Positions 52,663-60,975 of a DNA stretch of 64,000 bases are shown one piece after another. The stretch lies in assembly GCF_048820975.1 (NCBI RefSeq), contig NZ_JBMEUF010000002.1:1-64000 (forward strand), in the 5' to 3' direction. The notes below the pieces were generated by a model. The model did not search any database. It had not been told where the DNA came from and worked only from the letters and a program-made list of their open reading frames with translations. Each line of letters starts with the position of its first letter. The stretch's first letter is position 1. This DNA comes from Glaciecola sp048820975. GTDB lineage: Bacteria; Pseudomonadota; Gammaproteobacteria; Enterobacterales; Alteromonadaceae. A program made the position numbers and the translations under genes.

Positions 52663-54294
52663 TTAGCTGTCTAAACGCAAGAAGGTAAAAATCCATGCCA
52701 TTCCTGCTCCGCAAGCTGCAGCTAGCGTGAAACCCCAATGCTGCTCAAATACATGCAATATTGCCGTGGTTACTGTAAGTGTTATCGCAAGTTTGCCAAG
52801 CATTCTCGCTTTTTGAATATTGGTTTGAAGCGCTATTTGCGTTTGATGCTGCTTTTCAAGTTGCTGCGGTAACTGGCGCATTTGGCGCATAGCATCGTAG
52901 AGAAGGTCGGGCATTTCGGGCAGTTTCTCAGACCAAAACGGCAAACTCTCTTTGACTCTATCAAATAATGCCTTAGGCCCTATTTGTTCTTTCATCCAGT
53001 TTTCTAAAAACGGCTTGGCTGTTTTCCATAAATCAAGCTGTGGATATAAGGTACGACCTAAGCCTTCTACATATAATAGTGTTTTTTGCAACAACACCAA
53101 TTGCGGTTGTACTTGCATGTTAAAGCGCCGCGCCGTATTAAAGAGTTGCAGTAGCACATTACCAAACGAAATATCAGCTAGAGGCTTTTGGAAAATTGGC
53201 TCACAAACAGTACGAATAGCCATTTCAAAATCATCAATATTGGTATCAGCTGGGACCCAGCCAGAATCCACATGAAGCTCAGCGACTTTGCGGTAATCTC
53301 GGTTGAAAAAAGCAATGAAATTTTCAGCTAAATAGCGTTTATCTTGTTTGTTAAGCGTTCCTACTATGCCGTAATCTATGCCAATGTATTTCGGGTTTTC
53401 TGGATGCTCATACGACACAAATATGTTGCCTGGGTGCATATCAGCATGAAAAAAACTATCACGGAAAACTTGCGTAAAAAAGACTTCTACGCCGCGTTCG
53501 GCCAGCCGTTTAAAGTGAGTGTTTTGTGCACGCAATGCCGCCATATCAGAAACAGGAATGCCGTATATGCGCTCCATCACAATGATGTTTTGGCGGCAGT
53601 GGTCGCTATATACATGGGGAACATATAAGCTATCAGAGCCCTCGAAGTTTCGCTTAATTTGAATGCCGTTTGCCGCTTCACGCAGCAAATCAAGTTCATC
53701 CAATATGGTACGCTTATATTCTTTGACAACTTCAACAGGGCGTAAACGTTTGCCATCTGCTAGCCACTTTTGCACTAGTTGAGCAACAGTAATAAGAATA
53801 TCAACATCAGCCTCAATCGTACTTTTTATATCGGGACGTAGCACTTTTACCACCACGTCTTTATTATCAAGCTTCAACTTTGCGGCATGAACTTGTGCTA
53901 CCGAAGCGGACGCTAAAGGTGCTTTATCAAACTCACTGAATAACTCATTTAAATCTTGTAAACCCAGGGCATTTTTTATAAGTATCACGGCTTGTTCTGA
54001 ATCAAAAGGTGGCACTTTATCTTGCAGTAAACTCAGCTCTTCAATCATATCTGGCGGCAGCAAATCACGACGCGTCGAAAGCATTTGCCCAAATTTAATA
54101 AATACTGGGCCAAGCTCTTGTAAAGCAAGCCTTAGCCTGCGCCCTTTGCTTTCATTCTTATGCTTATTAGGCCACCAAAATAGAGCGTTTCTAGCCAGGC
54201 TTAAATACCAAGGACGAAAACGCTTAGGAATAAGCTCGTCTAAGCCATGATTAAGTAACACCCCACCTATTCGAGCAAAACGACGGTACTTCAT
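52663..54294 (-). CDS. ubiB: UbiB, atypical protein-kinase-like ubiquinone factor
   Basis: The 543-residue protein has the ABC1/ADCK kinase-like fold with KFGQMLSTRRDLLPPDM (the KxGQ motif), the ATP-site region ASVAQVHAAKL and the metal motif HADMHPGNIFV. Two C-terminal hydrophobic helices anchor it to the inner membrane. It has ATPase activity needed for ubiquinone synthesis. It overlaps ubiJ by 1 bp (TAATG) as the third gene of ubiE-ubiJ-ubiB. Confidence 0.96.
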   Translation of the reverse strand: MKYRRFARIGGVLLNHGLDELIPKRFRPWYLSLARNALFWWPNKHKNESKGRRLRLALQELGPVFIKFGQMLSTRRDLLPPDMIEELSLLQDKVPPFDSEQAVILIKNALGLQDLNELFSEFDKAPLASASVAQVHAAKLKLDNKDVVVKVLRPDIKSTIEADVDILITVAQLVQKWLADGKRLRPVEVVKEYKRTILDELDLLREAANGIQIKRNFEGSDSLYVPHVYSDHCRQNIIVMERIYGIPVSDMAALRAQNTHFKRLAERGVEVFFTQVFRDSFFHADMHPGNIFVSYEHPENPKYIGIDYGIVGTLNKQDKRYLAENFIAFFNRDYRKVAELHVDSGWVPADTNIDDFEMAIRTVCEPIFQKPLADISFGNVLLQLFNTARRFNMQVQPQLVLLQKTLLYVEGLGRTLYPQLDLWKTAKPFLENWMKEQIGPKALFDRVKESLPFWSEKLPEMPDLLYDAMRQMRQLPQQLEKQHQTQIALQTNIQKARMLGKLAITLTVTTAILHVFEQHWGFTLAAACGAGMAWIFTFLRLDS

Positions 54295-54968
54295 TACTCA
54301 CTTCCCTTAATGGTGTTTTGCTTATCAAGCATGAGTTTGCTTTCCAAGCGCTTCAGTTTTGCCTCGAATCTTTCTGCATCTACACTTAATTGCAGCACAT
54401 CATCGCTGAAGTTAACAAGCATAATAGGCCTAACACCCAACGGTTTTTCATCCAAAGCTGCGTCGCTTAATGTTTGACTTAATTGCGCGAGTTGACTACT
54501 CGCAATTTCTTTTAGTTTTTTGGCCGAAGAATTGACTTTATAAGCAGCAACATCACCAATGTAACGAGACAAAACTTCTTCAAAGTCAATTTCCAGCTCA
54601 CTGAATAAGCCACTTAGCCCCTGCAAAATAGACAAATTGCCAGTGAAATCTAGTTGCCCGGCTTTAATTAATTTGGTTAGCTGATTGTGCTGTTTAAGCT
54701 TATCTAAGGCAAACAAAGATACACTCACCCAACAAATTTCGTCTGGGAGTTCATCAGGCGCATCACAATATTGCTTTTGTTCGTCAGCGACTACATCAAT
54801 TTTGCTTGTTGAGAAATGAAAACAGAAGGCATGATCAAGCTCTTGCAAATAAATGATACAGGTATTCCCTGCCAACTTTTGCAAAGCTTGCTCGCCATTA
54901 TTTGACCAGCTAAGCGCTTGGTTAAGTGCACTTTCAACAAGCGCATTGAGAACTTGAGGCGCCGGCAT
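54294..54968 (-). CDS. ubiJ: UbiJ, SCP2-domain ubiquinone assembly factor
   Basis: The 224-residue protein has an N-terminal SCP2 lipid-binding domain (about 15-115, including KAGQLDFTGNLSILQGLSGLF) and C-terminal coiled-coil helices. It serves as a lipid-binding assembly factor for the aerobic Ubi complex. Sequence conservation is weak but the position between ubiE and ubiB, with 1-bp overlaps on both sides, is decisive. Confidence 0.92.
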   Translation of the reverse strand: MPAPQVLNALVESALNQALSWSNNGEQALQKLAGNTCIIYLQELDHAFCFHFSTSKIDVVADEQKQYCDAPDELPDEICWVSVSLFALDKLKQHNQLTKLIKAGQLDFTGNLSILQGLSGLFSELEIDFEEVLSRYIGDVAAYKVNSSAKKLKEIASSQLAQLSQTLSDAALDEKPLGVRPIMLVNFSDDVLQLSVDAERFEAKLKRLESKLMLDKQNTIKGSE

Positions 54969-55783
54969 TAAAACTTAAAGCCACGGTGCAGCGCAACAAT
55001 GCCGCCAGTTAAGTTAGTATATGATGTCTGTTCAAATCCTACGTCTTTCATCATTTGCTCTAGGGTGTCTTGATCAGGATGCATGCGGATTGACTCGGCC
55101 AAATAGCGGTAACTTTCAGAGTCATTCGCGACAAGTTTACCCATTTGCGGAAGTAAATAAAACGAATACGCATCATACACTTTACTGAGTGCTTGAGTGG
55201 TTGGCTTTGAAAACTCTAACACCAATAGTCGTCCACCGGGTTTTAGTACTCTATACATTGAAGCAAGCGCTTTACTTTTATCGGTGACGTTACGTAAACC
55301 AAATGCAATAGTAATTAAATCAAAATGATTATCAGGAAATGGCAGTGCTTCAGCATTGGCTTGAACATAATGTAAGTTACCCAAAATCCCCATATTTAGC
55401 AGCTTTTCTTTACCCACATTAAGCATTGAGTGATTAATATCGGCAAGAATCACTTGGCCTTTGTTGCCCACTATACGACTAAACTTCGCGGCTAAGTCAC
55501 CCGTACCACCGGCTAAATCTAATACTTTTTGCCCTGCTCTAACACCACTACAATCTATGGTGTAGCGCTTCCATAAGCGGTGTACGCCCATTGACATTAA
55601 GTCATTCATTACGTCATATTTAGCGGCTACCGAATGAAAAACATCCGCCACCATATCAGCCTTTTGCGAAGCATCTACTTGGCTGAAGCCAAAGTCTGTT
55701 TTATGACTTGCTTGTTCTGGGTTTGATGACGCAAGTACAGCTTCTTGTGGAGTGTCTTGGTCGTGTTGGGTATTTGTTGACAT
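54968..55783 (-). CDS. ubiE: ubiquinone/menaquinone C-methyltransferase UbiE
   Basis: The 271-residue protein has the SAM-binding motif VLDLAGGTGDLAAKFS, FGLRNVTDKSKAL and the C-terminal GGIVALHRGFKF of UbiE. It methylates the benzoquinol ring. It is about 20 residues longer than E. coli UbiE at its poorly conserved N-terminus, so a later start is possible. It leads the ubiEJB operon. Confidence 0.96.
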   Translation of the reverse strand: MSTNTQHDQDTPQEAVLASSNPEQASHKTDFGFSQVDASQKADMVADVFHSVAAKYDVMNDLMSMGVHRLWKRYTIDCSGVRAGQKVLDLAGGTGDLAAKFSRIVGNKGQVILADINHSMLNVGKEKLLNMGILGNLHYVQANAEALPFPDNHFDLITIAFGLRNVTDKSKALASMYRVLKPGGRLLVLEFSKPTTQALSKVYDAYSFYLLPQMGKLVANDSESYRYLAESIRMHPDQDTLEQMMKDVGFEQTSYTNLTGGIVALHRGFKF

Positions 55784-55864
55784 GTTGGCTCAAATCACTG
55801 TAAAACATCGCTAAAGTTTATCCTAAACTCCAGTGAACTGCTAATATAACTACAAATTACAATC

Positions 55865-58849
55865 TTATTCAGTACATACCAAATTACGGCCTCTTTCTTT
55901 TGCTTTATATAAGCGTTTATCTGCTTCACTTATGCAATTGTCTAGGCTTTCGTTCGCTAGTATTTCACACACCCCTGCCGAAAAGCTTACACTAATGACT
56001 TCATCGAAAGACCCAAAGTTAAACTCTATTACTTTGGCGCGTACTTTATCAGACATTTCTGCTGCTCCTTTGACGTTTGTATCAGGCAGCAAAACAATAA
56101 ATTCCTCGCCGCCCCAGCGCGCCAATATATCGACCGAACGCAAGCTACTTTTTAATAAATTGGCGACTTCAATTAACACTTCGTCACCAAAATCATGGCC
56201 GTAGTTGTCATTAATTTCTTTAAAATGGTCTATATCTAGTAAAACAATTGAAAAATTTTGCTTATCTCGAACAAACTTTAAATACTCACGCTCAGCGAGT
56301 TGAGTAAACCCCCTTCTGTTTAACAGCTGCGTTAATGGGTCACGAATCGATAATTGCCGTAATTTTTCATTTGCGGTTTCTAAATCAGCGGTTTTCTCAT
56401 TCACTAAGTTTGTTAATTTTCGTTCACGCTGATAAATAGTAAACATACGCCATTTATAAGCGCTATATGCAAAAAAGCACAATATACTTAGCCAAATAAA
56501 AATAGCTAAATCTGTTTCCCACCATGGAGTAGGCACAGTAATGCTCAAGCTTATTGGCTTGTTATACCAATTTTGATATCGGTCTGTTGATTTCACTTTA
56601 AAGGTATATTTACCCGGTAATAAATGAGTGAATGTAGCTATACGAGAACGGCTTGGCGCGTATTGCCAAGTATTATGAAACCCTTCTAATTTATACGCAT
56701 ACTCAATATTTTCTGCATTTTTGTATTCGTTTGCCGCAAACTCAATGCTTAACATTAAATTATTTGGCGATAATATTAATTTACCCTGCTGGCTGTTTTG
56801 CAGTAAGGGATATTCATTCATTTGTTCTTGATGGCTATTTAAGGTTTTCACCACAGTAAACTGAAGCTTAGGAGGATTTGCTTTCGCAAGAATTTCTTCA
56901 GGCTTAAAATGAGTTAAGCCATCGGCGCCGGCAAAATAAGTATAGCCCTTGCTATCTTGCGCAAATGAACTAATGAAATACCCTGAGGAATTAACCCCGT
57001 CACTTTCGCCGAAAAACGTAATTTCGTTTAAATTGCCACTAAGTTTTGCGATGCTTTGCGTGGTCGTAACCCAATAATTATTGTTCGCATCTGGCACCAC
57101 CGCCCCTATCGATAAACGTCCCAAATCAGAGTGGGGTAAAATAGGTCTAAAGCTAGGCGGTTGTCCGTTGTTTTCATATTCCATGAGTTGTAAGCCCTTA
57201 CTTTGAGTGCCCACAAAGTATTCATTTTCTTTGTACTTGGAGACCCAAGTCACAACATTATAAGGCAAAGAATCAGGCTCATCTTCGTTATGCTTGAAAA
57301 CTTCATAGTCAAAACTTACTAAATCAATTTTATAAAGGCCGTTTGTAGTAGGCACTAAAATGGTTTGAGGATTGATAAAATGCGCGTTAAACGATAAAGG
57401 CATGTCCCAGTGGTGAATAATTGATTCATTGCGAGGGTCGTACAAATAGAAGCCCATAGAACGCGTACTTAGCAGCAGCAAACCTTCGGGTGTTTCAGAA
57501 ATGGAGTACAACAAGGCCTTTGGAAACGCCATGTTTTCTATTTCTAAGGTAGTATAATTAAATCGCTTTAAGCCAATGCGTGATGCTAAATAAATTTCGT
57601 CATTAATACTTGAGTAATGGGCATCTTGCATAATATTAGAAATAAGCGGTGAGTCACCATTTAAGGTCTTATTGAAAGGACCTTCCACTTTATATTTATC
57701 ACTAAACTTATACACGCCGTTTTCAGAAGAAACCCATGCTAAGTCATCTTTTTGCACAGTGACTGAATATGAAATAATCCCTTTATCTAGCACAACTGAA
57801 TTAAATAAGGGCTCAGCATAATCAGCTACAAAGAAACCTTTCCCAATTGTGCCAGCGAAAACGAGTTCTTCAGAATGCATATGTAATGATAATACATTTG
57901 AAATAGAGGCATTTTTAGAGCTTGGATCAAAACTTTGTACCGTTTCAAATGAATATGGCGCAAGGTGTTTGGTACTTTCCTTTATTGGGCTAGCAATTGA
58001 AATTCCGTCAACGGTTGCTATCCATATATTAGACTGAGCATCCTGTTTAATATCATTCACGATAGGATTAACTAAGCCCTCGTTTAAGCTAAATTGCAGA
58101 GGCTCGTTATACCCCTCATTTTTTGCAGACTCAAACCAGAAGACCCCATTGCCTGAAGTGCCAAGCCATGCATTTCCATTGGTATCGAAATATATAATGC
58201 TAGCCATTTCTGAGGGTAACAGGCGCTCAAGCCAGGTTTGTTCTTGTGTATCAAATTGCATCACGCCATCATTCGTAGCCACCCAAAGTACATTGTTAGG
58301 CGACAAGGCTAAATCAAACACCCCAATAGTATTGGATTTGCTCCATAATATTTCTAATGACGCTCGGCCTTTGTATAGCACGTAAACGCCGCGCATCGTG
58401 CCCACCCAAATATTGCCAAAATCATCGGCATGAATAGCCATTACTTCTAAGTCATCTTCTTCCAGTAACACTTTAGAGACGGATTCAAATTTGGTGTTAC
58501 CCGAGCGCAAAACATATAAACCATCTCGTGATGCAAACCATAAATCGCCAGTTGACTCATCAAGTTCAATATCTTGCACCATGCCTTTAGGCATCCAGCC
58601 GCTGCTATTAATTAGCCCATCACTGTTAACAAATTGGTAGCCATCAAAACGGTCAAGTCCAGCTTGAGTAGCTATCCAAATATATCCATTTTGGTCTTGC
58701 TCTATATCTTGAACACTTACTTGTGAAAGGCCATCAGAAATTGAAAATAATTGGTAGGAGGAAAAGCGCGTGGTATTAGTTAACGAACAGGCAGAGCTAG
58801 TGAAGCACAGGATGAAAACCAATGTCAGGGCACATAACAAGTGATGCAT
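55865..58849 (-). CDS. periplasmic-sensor diguanylate cyclase (two-component-propeller / Y_Y_Y / GGDEF)
   Basis: This 994-residue protein has a signal peptide, a large periplasmic region of Reg_prop beta-propeller repeats (ISDGLSQVSVQDIEQDQNG and many similar), and a Y_Y_Y domain (YAYKLEGFHNTWQYAP). A transmembrane helix (about 780-800), coiled coil and GGDEF domain follow. The active site reads GGEEF (913-917) and the inhibitory I-site RSVD (904-907) is present, so it probably makes c-di-GMP and is feedback-inhibited. The frame is open to a TTG at 58885, but ATG 58849 gives a normal signal peptide. The ligand is unknown. Confidence 0.9.
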   Translation of the reverse strand: MHHLLCALTLVFILCFTSSACSLTNTTRFSSYQLFSISDGLSQVSVQDIEQDQNGYIWIATQAGLDRFDGYQFVNSDGLINSSGWMPKGMVQDIELDESTGDLWFASRDGLYVLRSGNTKFESVSKVLLEEDDLEVMAIHADDFGNIWVGTMRGVYVLYKGRASLEILWSKSNTIGVFDLALSPNNVLWVATNDGVMQFDTQEQTWLERLLPSEMASIIYFDTNGNAWLGTSGNGVFWFESAKNEGYNEPLQFSLNEGLVNPIVNDIKQDAQSNIWIATVDGISIASPIKESTKHLAPYSFETVQSFDPSSKNASISNVLSLHMHSEELVFAGTIGKGFFVADYAEPLFNSVVLDKGIISYSVTVQKDDLAWVSSENGVYKFSDKYKVEGPFNKTLNGDSPLISNIMQDAHYSSINDEIYLASRIGLKRFNYTTLEIENMAFPKALLYSISETPEGLLLLSTRSMGFYLYDPRNESIIHHWDMPLSFNAHFINPQTILVPTTNGLYKIDLVSFDYEVFKHNEDEPDSLPYNVVTWVSKYKENEYFVGTQSKGLQLMEYENNGQPPSFRPILPHSDLGRLSIGAVVPDANNNYWVTTTQSIAKLSGNLNEITFFGESDGVNSSGYFISSFAQDSKGYTYFAGADGLTHFKPEEILAKANPPKLQFTVVKTLNSHQEQMNEYPLLQNSQQGKLILSPNNLMLSIEFAANEYKNAENIEYAYKLEGFHNTWQYAPSRSRIATFTHLLPGKYTFKVKSTDRYQNWYNKPISLSITVPTPWWETDLAIFIWLSILCFFAYSAYKWRMFTIYQRERKLTNLVNEKTADLETANEKLRQLSIRDPLTQLLNRRGFTQLAEREYLKFVRDKQNFSIVLLDIDHFKEINDNYGHDFGDEVLIEVANLLKSSLRSVDILARWGGEEFIVLLPDTNVKGAAEMSDKVRAKVIEFNFGSFDEVISVSFSAGVCEILANESLDNCISEADKRLYKAKERGRNLVCTE

Positions 58850-58929
58850 AAAAACAACCGCCCGAGCGCTCAAAAAAACACTCAACTTAATACTAAAGAC
58901 TATGTTTGTCTATGCTTGTATCGGCTTTT

Positions 58930-58946
58930 CACCCGAAATTTGGGTG
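58930..58946. promoter_or_regulatory. 17-bp inverted repeat, candidate operator
   Basis: CACCC-GAAATTT-GGGTG is nearly palindromic and lies between the PerM-type gene and the diguanylate cyclase gene (81 bp before its ATG). There is no T tract. It could be an operator or a weak hairpin. Confidence 0.35.
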
Positions 58947-58997
58947 TGTTATTGTATACGCTAGTATGCTTAAAACTTAACTAAAGTCTATATTTCC

Positions 58998-60116
58998 TTA
59001 TGTTGAGATGAAATCTACCCATGGCTTGCCGTACTTATATTGATTAAGCAGTAATTTGACGCATACGAACAAAGGAACCGCAATAAGCAAGCCCACTAGC
59101 CCCCACATCCAACCGCAAAGTAACAGCCAAAGTACAATCAGGAAGGGATTTATACGTAAGTTCGCCGCTAACACGAGCGGCGTCATAAATTGAGATTCTA
59201 TAATATTAAGTACAATTACACCGCCTACCGCTATAACAACATTAATATCTAAACCCCATTGCACTAAGCCCCCTATTGTAATTAGACCTAATGCCAACAT
59301 AGGACCTACATAAGGGATAAAGTTGAGTAAGCCCATTATTGTCCCTAGTAAGAGCGCGTCGTTGTAGGAAACCGCATAAAGAAAAAGAACACTCGCTAAG
59401 CCTAGTAAAAAGTTCATAGCACTTACTGTAAGAATGTACCTAGAGAGCTCTTGCTGCGCGGTGATTGCAAACGAGTTAAATGTATCGCGGTTATCAGGCG
59501 CAACAAACAGTTCAACATAATGCCTAAAAAGCTTTGGCGCAAATACCAAGCTAAACAAAATGAGCACTAACATGGTTAAAAACTGAATTAACATGGAAGG
59601 CGCTGATACCAGTACGTCACTTGCAAAACTAAATAGCGTTTCTTTAAGCCGCGTCTTTATTATACTGCCATCTTCAGGATTTGCTGGCTCTTCAACTTCA
59701 TCATTCCCAAACCATGAAAACCACGAACGTTTTTGCTGGGATTGTTCTTCTAGCTGAGTTGCCGAACCTATCGCGTTATCTATTTCGGCAATACTACTTG
59801 TTACATGCGCTGATAACTCGGGTAGCAGTTTAGCCCATTTGGTAAGCGGCGCTTCTAACTGCGCCACAAAAGCAGACGTAGGCACCACCAACAAGCTAAT
59901 AAGTAAAGCAGCCCCAATTACGCGGGGGATAAACAATTTCTCAAGCACTTTTACGCCCGGCGCTAAAAGCAAAGATACAAGAGCGGTAACTAATAGCAAC
60001 AGCAATATGTTTTGCGCTAGGTAAGCGGTGTATACTATGGCTAAGCCAGTTAAAATAGGTAAGCAATACACCGATATTGCAGCCAAGGTACCTGTTCGAA
60101 TGGGTGGCGTAGACAT
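58998..60116 (-). CDS. AI-2E family transporter (PerM-like)
   Basis: The 372-residue membrane protein has about eight hydrophobic segments in the PF01594 arrangement. The C-terminal block includes LLGTIMGLLNFIPYVGPMLALG and NIIESQFMTPLVLAANLRINPF. Members export diverse small molecules or act in Na+/H+ exchange; the substrate is unknown. It is transcribed alone, upstream of the cyclase gene on the same strand. Confidence 0.88.
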   Translation of the reverse strand: MSTPPIRTGTLAAISVYCLPILTGLAIVYTAYLAQNILLLLLVTALVSLLLAPGVKVLEKLFIPRVIGAALLISLLVVPTSAFVAQLEAPLTKWAKLLPELSAHVTSSIAEIDNAIGSATQLEEQSQQKRSWFSWFGNDEVEEPANPEDGSIIKTRLKETLFSFASDVLVSAPSMLIQFLTMLVLILFSLVFAPKLFRHYVELFVAPDNRDTFNSFAITAQQELSRYILTVSAMNFLLGLASVLFLYAVSYNDALLLGTIMGLLNFIPYVGPMLALGLITIGGLVQWGLDINVVIAVGGVIVLNIIESQFMTPLVLAANLRINPFLIVLWLLLCGWMWGLVGLLIAVPLFVCVKLLLNQYKYGKPWVDFIST

Positions 60117-60267
60117 ATTATTTTTTTACCTAATAAAATATAAACAAAACTCTTATGCGTTTGATTCGTATACATAAGAGAATAAAACTGCGCGATTAAT
60201 TAAATCATAGCACATATAAATTTAATTTAGTGCGCGTGAAGTGTTAACCAATGTACAAGGTAACTAA

Positions 60268-60957
60268 ATGGAGAAGTTTGAGCGAATTTTGGATCGCGCG
60301 ATTAAACGAAAAGGGTCGCGCGAGGCACTAAATCAATTACTGAGGCGGCCAAAAACAGCGCAGTCTATAGCAAAAATTAAGGATAGTACCGTGCTGGCTG
60401 AATTTACCAAAAAGGTATTTCAGTCGGGTTTCGTTTGGCGTGTGGTTGAGAATAAATGGCCGCAATTTGAAGAAGTATTTTGGCAATTTGATATAGATAA
60501 AATTCTAATGATGCCTGATGAAATGCTAGAAAAGAAGGCGACTGACCCTGCCATAATTAGAAATTTGAACAAAGTTCGAACTATTCGCACTAACGCTGTG
60601 ATGATTGAAGACATCATATCGAAACATGGCAGCGCGGGAACTTGGCTTGCAAACTGGCCTAAAGATAACACTATTGGCCTGTGGAGCTACTTAAAAAAGA
60701 ACGGCGCCCGATTAGGTGGAAATACAGGCCCATATGCCTTGCGCACTTTGGGAGTAGATACTTTTTTGCTCACGCGTGATATTGAAGCTTACTTTAGAGC
60801 ACATAAACTGATTGACGGAGGGCTTCAATCTAAACGAAGCTTAGATGCGATTCAAAGCGCATTTAATACTTGGCATGAGCAGTCAGGTTTATCGATGCAA
60901 GAAATTAGTATGACAATCGCTTATGCAACGGGTGATAATGCAGCAGGTCAGCCCTAA
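60268..60957 (+). CDS. DNA-3-methyladenine glycosylase I-like protein lacking the zinc site
   Basis: The 229-residue protein has the Tag-like helix-hairpin-helix fold, with VFQSGFVWRVVENKWPQFEEVFWQFD aligned (in part) to the E. coli region ending ENYRACFHQFD, and PAIIRNLNKVRTIRTNA aligned to AGIIRNRGKIQAIIGNA. It contains no cysteine, so the Cys/His zinc snap of E. coli Tag is absent, as is the N-terminal CGW motif. It may be an alkyl-base repair enzyme of altered specificity or a non-enzymatic relative. Confidence 0.75.
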   Translation: MEKFERILDRAIKRKGSREALNQLLRRPKTAQSIAKIKDSTVLAEFTKKVFQSGFVWRVVENKWPQFEEVFWQFDIDKILMMPDEMLEKKATDPAIIRNLNKVRTIRTNAVMIEDIISKHGSAGTWLANWPKDNTIGLWSYLKKNGARLGGNTGPYALRTLGVDTFLLTRDIEAYFRAHKLIDGGLQSKRSLDAIQSAFNTWHEQSGLSMQEISMTIAYATGDNAAGQP

Positions 60958-60975
60958 GGCTGACCTTTTCTTTTT
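60945..60975 (+). terminator. terminator of the Tag-like gene
   Basis: AGGTCAGCC / GGCTGACCT (60945-60953 and 60958-60966) with loop CTAA, which contains part of the stop codon, is followed by TTTCTTTTT. The stem overlaps the end of the coding region. Confidence 0.85.

Noticed and set aside
53344..53628. plus-strand frame inside ubiB and similar long antisense frames inside rpoA, rnr, purT, prlC and others
   Set aside because: All lie opposite well-supported genes, with no recognisable motifs, and reflect codon bias of the real strand.
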